In this document: in pieces, positions 21,748 through 30,509 of the stretch
Position numbering within the stretch: position 1 is the first letter of the stretch
Layout: each line of letters starts with the position of its first letter
The notes under the pieces: model-generated
The model's input: the letters and a program-made list of their open reading frames with translations, nothing else
The model's database searches: none
What the model was told of the DNA's origin: nothing
Made by a program: the position numbers and the translations under genes
Origin: Melieria omissa
Taxonomy: Eukaryota > Arthropoda > Insecta > Diptera > Ulidiidae
DNA: 64,000 nucleotides
Direction: 5' to 3'
Assembly (NCBI GenBank): GCA_963971225.1
Contig: OZ020270.1
Location: 25,729,123-25,793,122, forward strand

Positions 21748-21950
21748 TGTTACGAATGCTAGTTCTAGTGGGCTAGTACGTATCTCTGGATTGCGTAATT
21801 TGAAATAAACAAAACACACTTAGTTTCTCAAACACAGTCGATGAAAACCAACAATCACTTTATTCCACTAATTTCACACTTTACTGTCTTTACACTTGAT
21901 TATTTGCTTAATTACTCCGTGTGGCACCTTCACTAGTCAAAATCAGACCA
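21748..21950 (-). repeat. Gypsy LTR 3'-half fragment
   Basis: On the minus strand this reads as the downstream half of the 423-426-bp LTR, from the TGACTGGTCTG region (about 21945) to TAGCATTCGTAACA at 21748. It is diverged by many small changes and has no internal region attached. Confidence 0.8.
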
Positions 21951-23817
21951 GTGACAGTGACTACATGCGTACATTGCCAGAAGAAGCACCACTCCCTGCT
22001 TCATTTCCCCACAGGCAATGCGCAACCCTCTCAATCTCCCAATCGGTCACATTCGACCACTCCACAGGTCGCAACAGCTCCAAAAAGAACGCACAACAAC
22101 TCTGCTACTCATTCCCCCCTTTCGGATGCGCAACCCCGCACATCTTCCAGGCAAAGTACGCCCAAAGTACAGGCACCCAATCTCTTCTGCCTACCGCACT
22201 GGTGTCCATTGAGCACTCGGGAAAGTTGTTTAAAGTGCGAGCGTTGATCGACCAAGCCTCTCAGCGTACCTTCATTTCCTCGAAGGTCCAGAAACGCCCC
22301 AAATTGCCAATCGAGAAATCCCCCTTCCAAATCTCGGGCATGGGCGGTCAGATTGTGCAAAACGCCAATCACATTTGCTTATTGACATTGGCAGTCCCCC
22401 AAACTAGCACGAAACTCCCCGTGCAGGCTATCGTGCTCCAAGAGCTTACGAAATTGCTCCCACCTTCTCATATAAACCCGCCCAATTTGAAAAATTTCGC
22501 CATGCTAAATCTCGCTGATCCAAACCCCTTCAAGACAGCGGAGATCGATATGGTGATTGGCAGTGATCTCATCCCGCAGATCATGCTCGAAGGTATCCAC
22601 CGAAATGTATGTGGCAGTTTACTTGCTCAGCATACAGTATTCGGTTGGGTATTAAGCGGTCCACTACCCCCTTCGCATTTGACATGTGCCACAGAGGTAC
22701 CAAGTCGCCATATGCATACTGGACCCGCCCTTAGAAATCATCTTTCCGAACTAAAGAAAGCCCTTTCACAAGTGATTGCCGCCCTCAATCCCGTAGGGTT
22801 TCCACCCCAGGAAATAATGGAAAATCACTTTGAACCCACCACTCCTGCAAACCCATTCTCAAACCGGCAAATCCGCAGGATGGCTTTCGCCTCTAATGAG
22901 GTCTCCCAAAAAGGTTCGCCAAACACGGCCCACATTCACAGCAACTGACGGAAATTGCAATCCCTCGCAATTCCTCATTGCACCGACTCAATCCCGGGTC
23001 CGAAAAGAGGACAGTCGCCACTCCAGTGCGACATGCTCCATGAGCTGCAAATCCCGCAGACGTCGGACTGATCGGGTATAAACTCCAAGATCTATAAGAT
23101 CTCCCTCTCTGGTGGAACGGCTCCAGTAATTCTCATGCTCACACAGTTCCAATTCCGGTTCAAAGAGCCACCACCCTCTCGAAGAGCAAACCGACATCCT
23201 CGGTCGTGTCTCTTGCTTCTCTCGAGCCCTACGAGCACATACTTATCCCGAGCGGAGTTGCTTTTGTTTATAAACAACCCCTCGACCCCCCTTACAACTC
23301 TCGCTCGAAATTCTCATTCTCCCTAAAGAAATTAAATGGCAATACAGCCAAAAATGTGTAAATGTGTAAAAATATGTATCTTTTCATATTCCCTTGGCTG
23401 TAGCTTAAGCGAACCCCGCAGCTCAGCCACGTTTTCTCATTCCCACGATGGCAGCCCCAATACTGTAATTTCCAATCATCTGACATCTACCTCCTTTGCA
23501 GATCGTACGCTAGCCGACCATCGCAGCAGCTGCCTTCAAGTTTATCCCGCATGGCAGCAAGGAGGCTCTCAACGCACTCTCCAGGGTTCCATCATCGATG
23601 ATCGACGACAACTCCTCAGCCGTCAGCCCATCCTGCAGCCGTCCGCCGCAGTTCATCGCCAACTCTTCGCAACTTTAATAAATTGCAATATGCAATGGCG
23701 GCCGCGATGAGTGCTGTCTTAAGTGATCTGTCGGTCCCATCTCTAATCCCTTCCTTTCCTTATCCCTTTGTACTCATGTTTCCCCCTATTTTCTGCTCCC
23801 CGGCTTAAGCCGTGTGT
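21951..23817 (+). pseudogene. BEL/Pao retrotransposon fragment (zinc knuckle and protease)
   Basis: A CVHCQKKHHSLLH knuckle lies at about 21966-22004 in one frame. The next frame, about 22185-22690, holds the BEL/Pao A17-type protease: LLPTALVSIEHSGK, RALIDQASQRTFIS, then DMVIGSDLIPQI and FGWVLSGPL. In this family the protease lies between the Gag knuckle and RT. RT, RNase H and integrase are not visible, so the remnant is internally deleted. From about 22950 on I recognise no domain. Sequence near 23700-23817 and after 29341 may be LTR. Confidence 0.75.
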
Positions 23818-23832
23818 ATCGTTTAATGTTTA
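23818..23832. repeat. Target site duplication of LINE D
   Basis: atcgtttaatgttta lies here and at 29326-29340, a perfect 15-bp pair that defines both ends of LINE D. Confidence 0.95.
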
Positions 23833-23921
23833 GATTAGATTAGATTAGATTTGGGATTCGGACAACACCTGCCCGAGACACTGCGTCCAAGTAGTGAACT
23901 ATTGTGTCATGTCCCTCTACG

Positions 23922-26900
23922 TTATTGGAGGAGTTCGTGTCCTCCAATGTTATCTAGGAACTCCTTTGGTTTCCTTAGATTCATTTCAGACAAATCTCTC
24001 GTCTGTATTACCTCCTTCCCTAATATTCGCTTTCTTGTGTGTATTAGGGCAGGGCATTCAGTTATAATATGTATAGAAGTCTCTTCTTCTTCCATACAAA
24101 ATCTGCAAAGTTCGCTGTCCGTTAGTCCCAGACGCGCCTTATGCATATTTAGCAGACAGTGTCCACTTAGCATCCCCGTCATGACCTTGAGCTCCTTTCT
24201 GCTTAGGTCAATTAGGTACCTGGATTTCCTTTCCGAGTAGGCTGGAAAGAAAAGCTTGGAGCATCGTTGCCCCATTGTGTTCGACCATTTGTGGTTTGCT
24301 CGATTAATGAATTCCTGTTTAACACAATGTCTGTAATGAGACTTGCTAACACCTATGATTGGTTCAGGTCCGTAGGGCCGGTTTGCAGCCCCTTCCTTTG
24401 CCAATCTGTCCGCTTCCTCATTGCCATCGTGCCCACAGTGCGCAGGGATCCAGTGTATTATCACTTGGTTTTCCCTTGAGAGATCCTGGAGAACATTTGC
24501 TGTCTCCCAGACCAGTTTGGAGTCAAATGTCATCGAGCCTAGGGCCTTGATTGCCGCCTGGCTGTCTGACATTATGATTATCCTTTTCCTTCTAACATTG
24601 AGTGTTAGTAATTTCCTGGCACACACATTTATGGCAAAGACCTCAGCCTGAAAAATCGAGGCTTTGTCCCCAAGACTTACAGAAGACTGGAAACCGGAGC
24701 TAAATATTCCTGCCCCTGTTCCTTCTTCTGTCTTGGACCCATCGGTGTACCAGACAATGTCCTCACACGTGAGACTGATCTTTTTATCAGCCCAGTCCAA
24801 CCTGTGAGGTATATACGTTGCGTAACTTTTTCTGAAGAGGTGATTCTGGGGCATCTGGTCCAGAGGCATCCAAAAGCCTCCATCCCGCCTCCTGTCCCTC
24901 AGCAGAGATCGGTGGCCGATTGCCTGTGCATCCCTTGGTATGGATCCATTATGCATCAGCCTGTGTGTGCTATTGGTTGCTGCCATCTGCACATTCAGTT
25001 CCAGCGGTAGCATTCCCAATATAACATTGAGAGCTGCAGTTGGAGTGGTTCTGAGACATCCTGTTATACAGGTATTCGCTAGTCTCTGTAGTTTCTCTAG
25101 CTTAGTCGCAGTTGTTACTTCTGTGGTTTTCTTCCACCAGACTATCGCTCCATAAGTGATAGTTGGCAGAATTACTAGGGTGTAAATCTTCTGAAGCCAT
25201 TTCGGCCTCAGACCCCAGTTTTTCCCACAGATCCTCTTGCAGCTCCAGAGAGCATTACCTGCTCTTGTAAGCATGCGATCTACGTGGGGTCTCCAGTTCA
25301 ATTTATTGTCTAGAGTTACCCCTAGGTACTTAACCTCCTTCGAGTAGTTAAGTTCTTTACCAAAGATCCTAACCTGTCTTAGGTTTAATTTCCTTTTAAG
25401 AGTGAAAGGCACTACAATGGTCTTATCTGGATTCACAGACAGTTTCTGTCTGACGCACCAGCACTCCACTGTGTTCAACGCGTTCTGGAGCAAGTCTGAG
25501 ACGGTTTGTCCATCTCTGCCCCTGACTGCGATTACTAGGTCGTCTGCATATGCAATGACTTCATGTCCCTGCTCTGTAAGAGAGCGGATTAGTCCGTCAA
25601 CGACCACAGACCACAGCAGCGGGGATAGGACTCCTCCTTGGGGACACCCCCTTGCTGTTTTTGCAGAGAGCTCTACCCCCCCTAAGCTGGACCGAATCAC
25701 CCTGCTTTCGAGCATTGATGATATCCATCTTATGAGAGTGGTAGGCACCTGGAAGTCTTCTAGCGCTGTTTCTATCGCTTCGAAGGTTGTGTAGTTGAAG
25801 GCCCCTTCAATGTCTAAGAAACCTGCCAGGCAGATCTCCTTCACTTCCAGGGACTTCTCAATTTTGCCTACCAGCACTGATAGGGCCGTTTCTGTGGATC
25901 TACCTTTCTGATAGGCGTGTTGATTCGTGCTAAGGGGACACCGGGTTAGAATTTCTTCCCTCAGGAAGCGGTCAACAACCTTTTCCAGTCCCTTTAGCAC
26001 GAAGGGCATTAGGCTTATTGGCCTGAAGGATTTAGGGTCCTTTTTGTTGGATCTTCCAGGTTTTGGCAAATAGATCACATTTACTGCTCTCCAGGCCTCT
26101 GGAATATATCCATATGCTAGACTGCATGAGTATATCTTTGTTAGAATATGCGCTAGTATATTCATTCCCTTCTGCAAGAGTGCCGGGAAAATGCCATCTC
26201 TTCCCGGTGCTTTGTACAGGGCGAATGATTCCAGCGCCCATTTAACTATTTGCGCATTGCACACGGCTTTGGCCGTTCTCCAATCTTCCCTACTTGGACA
26301 ATACGACTGTCCCGTACTGTCAATCAGAGGATCGGCTGTCAATATGTTCGATCCCGGGAAGTGTGTATTAGTGAGTAGGGCAAGGGATTCCATCTCACTT
26401 TTTGTGGAGGACCCATCTGCATCCACTAGAGTTCCGATTGGACAGGATTTTTCCATCGAGAGGATCTTCTGTAGCCTGCAACTGGAGGACATATCTGATA
26501 CGTCCTCACAGAACCGCCTAAAAGATTCTCTCTTGGCCTTCCTGATCTCTTGATTGTATTTAGTGAGGGTCTGGGAGTAGGTCTGCCAGTCATTATTGCG
26601 CTTAGCTCTGTTGAACAGTTTCCTTACTTCCTTCCTTAGCTTGCTAAGGTGACCGCTCCACCATGGCGTCTGCCTCTTAAAGGTCTTGGTCTTTAGGGGA
26701 CAGTTTTCTTCATAGGCATTGAGGATGGATCCCTTGAGCGTTGTCGAGGCCCTTTCCAATCTGTCTATGGTATCTATCCTATTCTCTATTCGAGAAGGAA
26801 TAAGCTGTTCCAACTGGCTGCAGTAACTGCCCCAGTCGGTCTGTCTTTTTGGTCTAAATGACACCTTTTCAAGCTCCCGATTCCCTAATGTGAACCTGAT

Positions 26901-27533
26901 CTGCCTGTGGTCTGAGCATGACGGCTCATCGGATACCCGCCAATTACTGACAAGGTTTGTTGTCATTGAGGTTGTCAAGGTCATATCCAAGACTTCCTCT
27001 CTGACCCTAGTTACAAACGTAGGACTGTCACCAACATTACATATATTTAAGTCTAAAGCGAGTATAAAGTTGAAAAGTGACTCACCTCTAGCGTTTACAT
27101 CGGAGCTGCCCCACATGGTGTGATGGGCGTTCGCATCACAGCCAAGTATCAGCTCCATATTGTTGCCCCTAGCATAGGCAACTAACTGTTCTGCTAGTCT
27201 TGGAGGGCAGTGTTCGTCATCCCCAGGGAAGTACGCGGACGCTATGATGACCTCCCTGGAGTTCCAGACGATTTTTCCCGCGCAGAGATCCGGTGTAACA
27301 TAATCTGTTAACGGGAAAAAGGAAATATTATTGAATATGATGCAGGCTCTGGCTCTCGTGTTCGATTGGCAACATAGTACCTTACCTGCCTGGGATAGCC
27401 CTCGAATCTGTCCATTGGTGCTTGTCCATGGTTCCTGCACCAGGGCTATACTAGGACCCAAGGTGTTCAGGGTCCTAGTTAAGACAGCCGAAGCTGCCAC
27501 CGCCCTGTGGAGATTGATTTGAACAATCTCCAT
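23922..27533 (-). CDS. LINE D ORF2: endonuclease, reverse transcriptase, RNase H (1203 aa)
   Basis: Start ATG at 27533, stop near 23922. Residues 1-225 are an APE-type endonuclease, with VQINLHR, LVQEPW, GCDANAHHTMWGSSD and CSDHRQI. Residues about 400-720 are RT, with APGRDGIFPALL, FRPISLMPFVLKGLEK, AGFLDIEGAFN, GCPQGGVLSPLLW and the catalytic IAYADDLVIA. Residues about 890-1020 are RNase H, with YTDGSKTEEG, FQAEVFAI, MSDSQAAIKAL and HWIPAHCGHDGNEEAD. A CRFC...HIITECP finger ends the protein. It would nick DNA, prime on the nick and remove the RNA strand. The whole frame is intact, which is rare in this window. Confidence 0.95.
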   Translation of the reverse strand: MEIVQINLHRAVAASAVLTRTLNTLGPSIALVQEPWTSTNGQIRGLSQAGKVLCCQSNTRARACIIFNNISFFPLTDYVTPDLCAGKIVWNSREVIIASAYFPGDDEHCPPRLAEQLVAYARGNNMELILGCDANAHHTMWGSSDVNARGESLFNFILALDLNICNVGDSPTFVTRVREEVLDMTLTTSMTTNLVSNWRVSDEPSCSDHRQIRFTLGNRELEKVSFRPKRQTDWGSYCSQLEQLIPSRIENRIDTIDRLERASTTLKGSILNAYEENCPLKTKTFKRQTPWWSGHLSKLRKEVRKLFNRAKRNNDWQTYSQTLTKYNQEIRKAKRESFRRFCEDVSDMSSSCRLQKILSMEKSCPIGTLVDADGSSTKSEMESLALLTNTHFPGSNILTADPLIDSTGQSYCPSREDWRTAKAVCNAQIVKWALESFALYKAPGRDGIFPALLQKGMNILAHILTKIYSCSLAYGYIPEAWRAVNVIYLPKPGRSNKKDPKSFRPISLMPFVLKGLEKVVDRFLREEILTRCPLSTNQHAYQKGRSTETALSVLVGKIEKSLEVKEICLAGFLDIEGAFNYTTFEAIETALEDFQVPTTLIRWISSMLESRVIRSSLGGVELSAKTARGCPQGGVLSPLLWSVVVDGLIRSLTEQGHEVIAYADDLVIAVRGRDGQTVSDLLQNALNTVECWCVRQKLSVNPDKTIVVPFTLKRKLNLRQVRIFGKELNYSKEVKYLGVTLDNKLNWRPHVDRMLTRAGNALWSCKRICGKNWGLRPKWLQKIYTLVILPTITYGAIVWWKKTTEVTTATKLEKLQRLANTCITGCLRTTPTAALNVILGMLPLELNVQMAATNSTHRLMHNGSIPRDAQAIGHRSLLRDRRRDGGFWMPLDQMPQNHLFRKSYATYIPHRLDWADKKISLTCEDIVWYTDGSKTEEGTGAGIFSSGFQSSVSLGDKASIFQAEVFAINVCARKLLTLNVRRKRIIIMSDSQAAIKALGSMTFDSKLVWETANVLQDLSRENQVIIHWIPAHCGHDGNEEADRLAKEGAANRPYGPEPIIGVSKSHYRHCVKQEFINRANHKWSNTMGQRCSKLFFPAYSERKSRYLIDLSRKELKVMTGMLSGHCLLNMHKARLGLTDSELCRFCMEEEETSIHIITECPALIHTRKRILGKEVIQTRDLSEMNLRKPKEFLDNIGGHELLQ

Positions 27534-29090
27534 CTAGGCTGGCGGTCCCTTCGTGTGGGATCCCGCACGCTTACCTCCTCTACCCCTCGTCTGCACCCGT
27601 TCAATACTGCCCGGAGTATTTGCAGACTTATCCAACAGGCCCAGCCGTCTGGACGGATTTGCCACTCCAGTCAACCTTGTCTGTCGGACGGGCTTAGCTG
27701 AGGTAGGCTTTGCGGGCCCCACCAATGCCTGTCTTGGCGTCCTGTCACTGGTCCGTTCAACTGTTTTGTCGGTCCGTGTGACGGGTTGCGTCCGTCCGCC
27801 AGCCGGCGGTCGGTCCCCGCTTACTTGCGCCAGTGCTTGTGCGCTGGTGGATGGTCTTGCCTCATCCACCCTAGCGTTTGATGTCGTCTTGTCGGTGCCG
27901 CCGACCCTGGTCACCGATGTCTTGGTCCCCTGGTCACGCTTAACCCTGAACTGAACTCTTCCCAGCTCAAAGAAGGGAAGGTCCTTCAGCGCAGACAGTT
28001 GCGCAACCGAGGGATCATCGATGGCCAGTGTCAACGTTGTTCCCTGCGCCGCGACAGACCTGTTCAGTACCTTCCAGTTGCCTGTTGGTAGTGAACGGTT
28101 CTGCGTATGGAGCATCCGAAGAATATCGTCGGCTGGGAGAGAGCAGCCGGGGAAGAACGCAGTGGCTACGCTGGGCTTGGGAATGTTATTACCCTCCACC
28201 AGTTTCACCTTCTTCTCCGCCAGCTGGGGTTTCGACATTATCCCCCTCAGCCAATTCCTCGATGCCTCATCGGCGCAGTTCACAATTATCCACCCTGGCT
28301 TGAAGGAGCATCCTTGGAACCGAATTTGAGGGCCATCAACGGGCAGCTTACGCAGCTCCTCCTTGATAGCCCCCTCTATCGCCCTCTGCTCCTCCAAGTT
28401 TAAGTGGACAGCCGGGAATTCGTCCGGCAGAATCCCTACCTTGATCGCTGCAGCAGCTTCAGCAAAGGACGGACTAAACTTCGTCCTCTTCGGTGCGGGT
28501 TGCGCCGCTTCGATTCTGCTGCAGCCATCAGCTTCGACCACCTTCGTTGTCTCAGCCAAGACAGCTTTGAGAGCCTCCTCGTAGGGCGTACCTGCCGCCA
28601 TCAGCTTCCTCAGCCCCTTCTTCTGAGAAGTCGTTAACCGCTTTCTCTTCAGAGAGATGGCTTCGGTAGCTTCTACCAGCGCAGGTAGACCCTGCGATAG
28701 TGCCCCCTCAACTGCCAAAGTTGACGTGGTGGTCGAACTACCTTGTGAACACTCACTGTTCACCCTGCTCCTAGTCGGTCGGTCTCTCCAACCGCTAGGC
28801 AAACTTTCAGCAGATTGCTGATCAATGGCGTCAGTCTTTCCGACGTCCATACCATCCGAGGCTAGTGTAGAAGAGCTCATCATCTGGTTCGTGCGGCCAC
28901 CTACTCCGACGAGGCTTTTCGGTGGCCATTGCAAAGTGTGGGGACGGGAAGGTCGCCCATGACAGAGCCCCATGCCATGGGAAGTCCAAAATACTACCCG
29001 AGGTGGACAGGTATCGGGTAGGCTCCGTACTACTACAGCCGGTATACCCCCTGGCTGCAAACCATCCAATGGGCACGGGTCGCATAACAC
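27534..29090 (-). CDS. LINE D ORF1: nucleic-acid-binding protein (518 aa)
   Basis: The open frame ends with TAG immediately followed by the ORF2 ATG (TAGATG), which suits termination-reinitiation. Residues about 230-400 resemble the DUF4780-type domain found in ORF1 of fly LINEs, with RFQGCSFKPGWIIVNC, then TAFFPGCSLPADDILRML and ALKDLPFFELGRVQFRVK. A coiled-coil-like basic stretch precedes it, and the C terminus is basic and Ser/Thr/Pro-rich. ORF1 proteins bind element RNA. The true start is uncertain: the first ATG at 29090 is plausible, and the N-terminal 60 residues are low in features. Confidence 0.8.
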   Translation of the reverse strand: MLCDPCPLDGLQPGGIPAVVVRSLPDTCPPRVVFWTSHGMGLCHGRPSRPHTLQWPPKSLVGVGGRTNQMMSSSTLASDGMDVGKTDAIDQQSAESLPSGWRDRPTRSRVNSECSQGSSTTTSTLAVEGALSQGLPALVEATEAISLKRKRLTTSQKKGLRKLMAAGTPYEEALKAVLAETTKVVEADGCSRIEAAQPAPKRTKFSPSFAEAAAAIKVGILPDEFPAVHLNLEEQRAIEGAIKEELRKLPVDGPQIRFQGCSFKPGWIIVNCADEASRNWLRGIMSKPQLAEKKVKLVEGNNIPKPSVATAFFPGCSLPADDILRMLHTQNRSLPTGNWKVLNRSVAAQGTTLTLAIDDPSVAQLSALKDLPFFELGRVQFRVKRDQGTKTSVTRVGGTDKTTSNARVDEARPSTSAQALAQVSGDRPPAGGRTQPVTRTDKTVERTSDRTPRQALVGPAKPTSAKPVRQTRLTGVANPSRRLGLLDKSANTPGSIERVQTRGRGGKRAGSHTKGPPA

Positions 29091-29340
29091 CCTGGATTAG
29101 GGGGAGGAAAGGAGATAGGGATAAGACGGAACCTGGGCATAGGGATGTATAGGAGATTGGGAAGTGACTAGTTAGCCAGCCACCAAGGGCATATACAAGA
29201 CCGTACCCCGGTGGCTGTTTCCAGCGGCCACCACGAGGAGGTCTAGTCACATTCCGCCAGTTCTACCGCCACCACCAGCTGGACTACCAAGCTGGTAGTA
29301 GCAGAAGAGTAGGCAGCAGACCGCCATCGTTTAATGTTTA

Positions 29341-29470
29341 CTGTATTTATTGTCACACTCATCTTTCATCAGTCAAGGAATAAAGACCCCAATCCCTAAA
29401 CCGCAAACGCGTTTATCTTTTAATTCCACCGCTCCGCGACGATACGCATAAACAAAGAAATTCATAGAAA
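29341..29470 (+). repeat. Continuation of the BEL/Pao remnant, probably LTR end
   Basis: Across the LINE D TSD the sequence continues with AATAAAGACCCCAATCCC near 29381, which looks like an LTR polyadenylation region. The matching other LTR is not visible, so this rests on position and sequence character. Confidence 0.45.
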
Positions 29471-29542
29471 CAGCAATTTGTTCAGTATTTTTCACGCACA
29501 CGCAATCCTGCCACTAGTGACCGGCCACCGTGGTGAGCTCAG

Positions 29543-29748
29543 TTTTACACGTGAACAACAACAATTTGACAGTTCTTGTCATACAGAATCGACGTCTGGT
29601 TGTCAAAGAGTCGCGCTACTTAGGATTTACTTTGCACAAGGTTTATAGAATAGAATTAGTCTATAAATCCTTAGTAGCGCCACTCTTTGACAACCAGACG
29701 TCGATTCTGTATGACAAGAACTGTCAAATTATTGTTGTTCACGTGTAA
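29543..29748. repeat. Long hairpin, arms about 86 bp, loop about 34 bp
   Basis: Arm 29543-29629 (from ttttacacgtgaac to cttaggattta) pairs with 29664-29748 with only a few mismatches. The loop itself is partly self-complementary. The inner ends carry the GCGCTACTTAGGATTTAC block also seen near 34525 and, inverted, near 54790, which ties this hairpin to the Z repeats. Two Z termini joined head to head would explain it. Confidence 0.88.
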
Positions 29749-29914
29749 AATCAAAATCGTGGTGAACAAGTACAGAGTGTGACAGTACTGCGTGCACATG
29801 AAAATTACTGAAAAAACTGCGGTTTACATAAATTCCTTAAATGTAATTTAACACGATTTTACATAAGAAGCAGTCGCTTCAAAGATACTGAATAATGAAT
29901 ACAAAAATGTTGTC

Positions 29915-30199
29915 CTAAACACATTCATGATGTTTTGATTAAATCATCGTGTCGTGCGTTTGTGTTGCCAATAAAAATGAATAAAAACATATTTTTAACA
30001 CTTATTATGATTTATAAAGATGCACAACATTACTATTACGTTAAAGTTTTGAAGTAACTTATCAAAAGAAACTTTGTTCTGGGCTTTTTAACTTGTACAA
30101 GAAGAAAATTACATTAATATTGATTCGGAACGTTTATTGTTTTCATTATACAATTATTTGTACGCAGGCAAAATCGAAATTAGTATTCAAATGTTCTCT
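29915..30199 (-). repeat. Z repeat, copy 3 (first part)
   Basis: The reverse complement matches 21500-21747. LINE E interrupts it at 30200. The match resumes at 34326 and continues to about 34412. Confidence 0.72.
30060..30199. repeat. 140-bp direct repeat flanking LINE E (left copy)
   Basis: Bases 30060-30199 and 34186-34325 agree at 138 of 140 positions by eye. They lie immediately outside both LINE E ends, so they behave as a very long TSD. Confidence 0.92.
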
Positions 30200-30212
30200 T
30201 TTTTTGGCTCCG

Positions 30213-30421
30213 CCACACTGCGGGTGTACCGAGGTGACCAGTCCTCCTCCGGGCAGCAGAACCTAACAGGTGCAACACCGGGGCTTTCTGCTGTGCCCCC
30301 CGTCCGGGACTCCACTTCCGAGGATGGCGCCGACAGTGTTGTCTCCGCCTCGGAACTAATCGGGGACTTCTTCGAGGGTCTTGAAGTGAGGACCGAAGAA
30401 GACCCCGAGGACGATTTATAA
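30213..30421 (+). pseudogene. LINE E ORF1, C-terminal remnant
   Basis: About 70 residues, Ser/Gly-rich then acidic, end at TAA near 30421. The position just before ORF2 and the continuity with the element support ORF1. No domain can be named. The upstream part of the open frame lies in the duplicated target, so it is not native coding sequence. Confidence 0.45.
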
Positions 30422-30509
30422 TATATATATAATATTTCGCTGTCCGACCTGGACGATATGTTCGTCGGAAAGGAGGACTGCGACATCACGGTGGTCGACG
30501 CTCCTAGAG

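Larger units (their letters stand above)
23833..29325 (-). mobile_element. LINE D: full-length EN-RT-RNase H non-LTR retrotransposon (5.5 kb)
   Basis: The element is bounded by a perfect 15-bp TSD and has two open ORFs and a 5' leader of about 235 bp. Its sense 3' tail is made of AATCTAATCTAATC repeats rather than poly(A). No stop or frame break is seen in either ORF. It split the BEL/Pao remnant. The order of domains and the QINLHRA...VQEPW start suggest the LOA/R1 group. It is the best candidate in this window for a recently active autonomous element. Confidence 0.93.

Noticed and set aside
23825..23860. A microsatellite independent of LINE D
   Set aside because: The gattagatt run lies exactly at the 3' end of the element inside the TSD, so it is the LINE tail.
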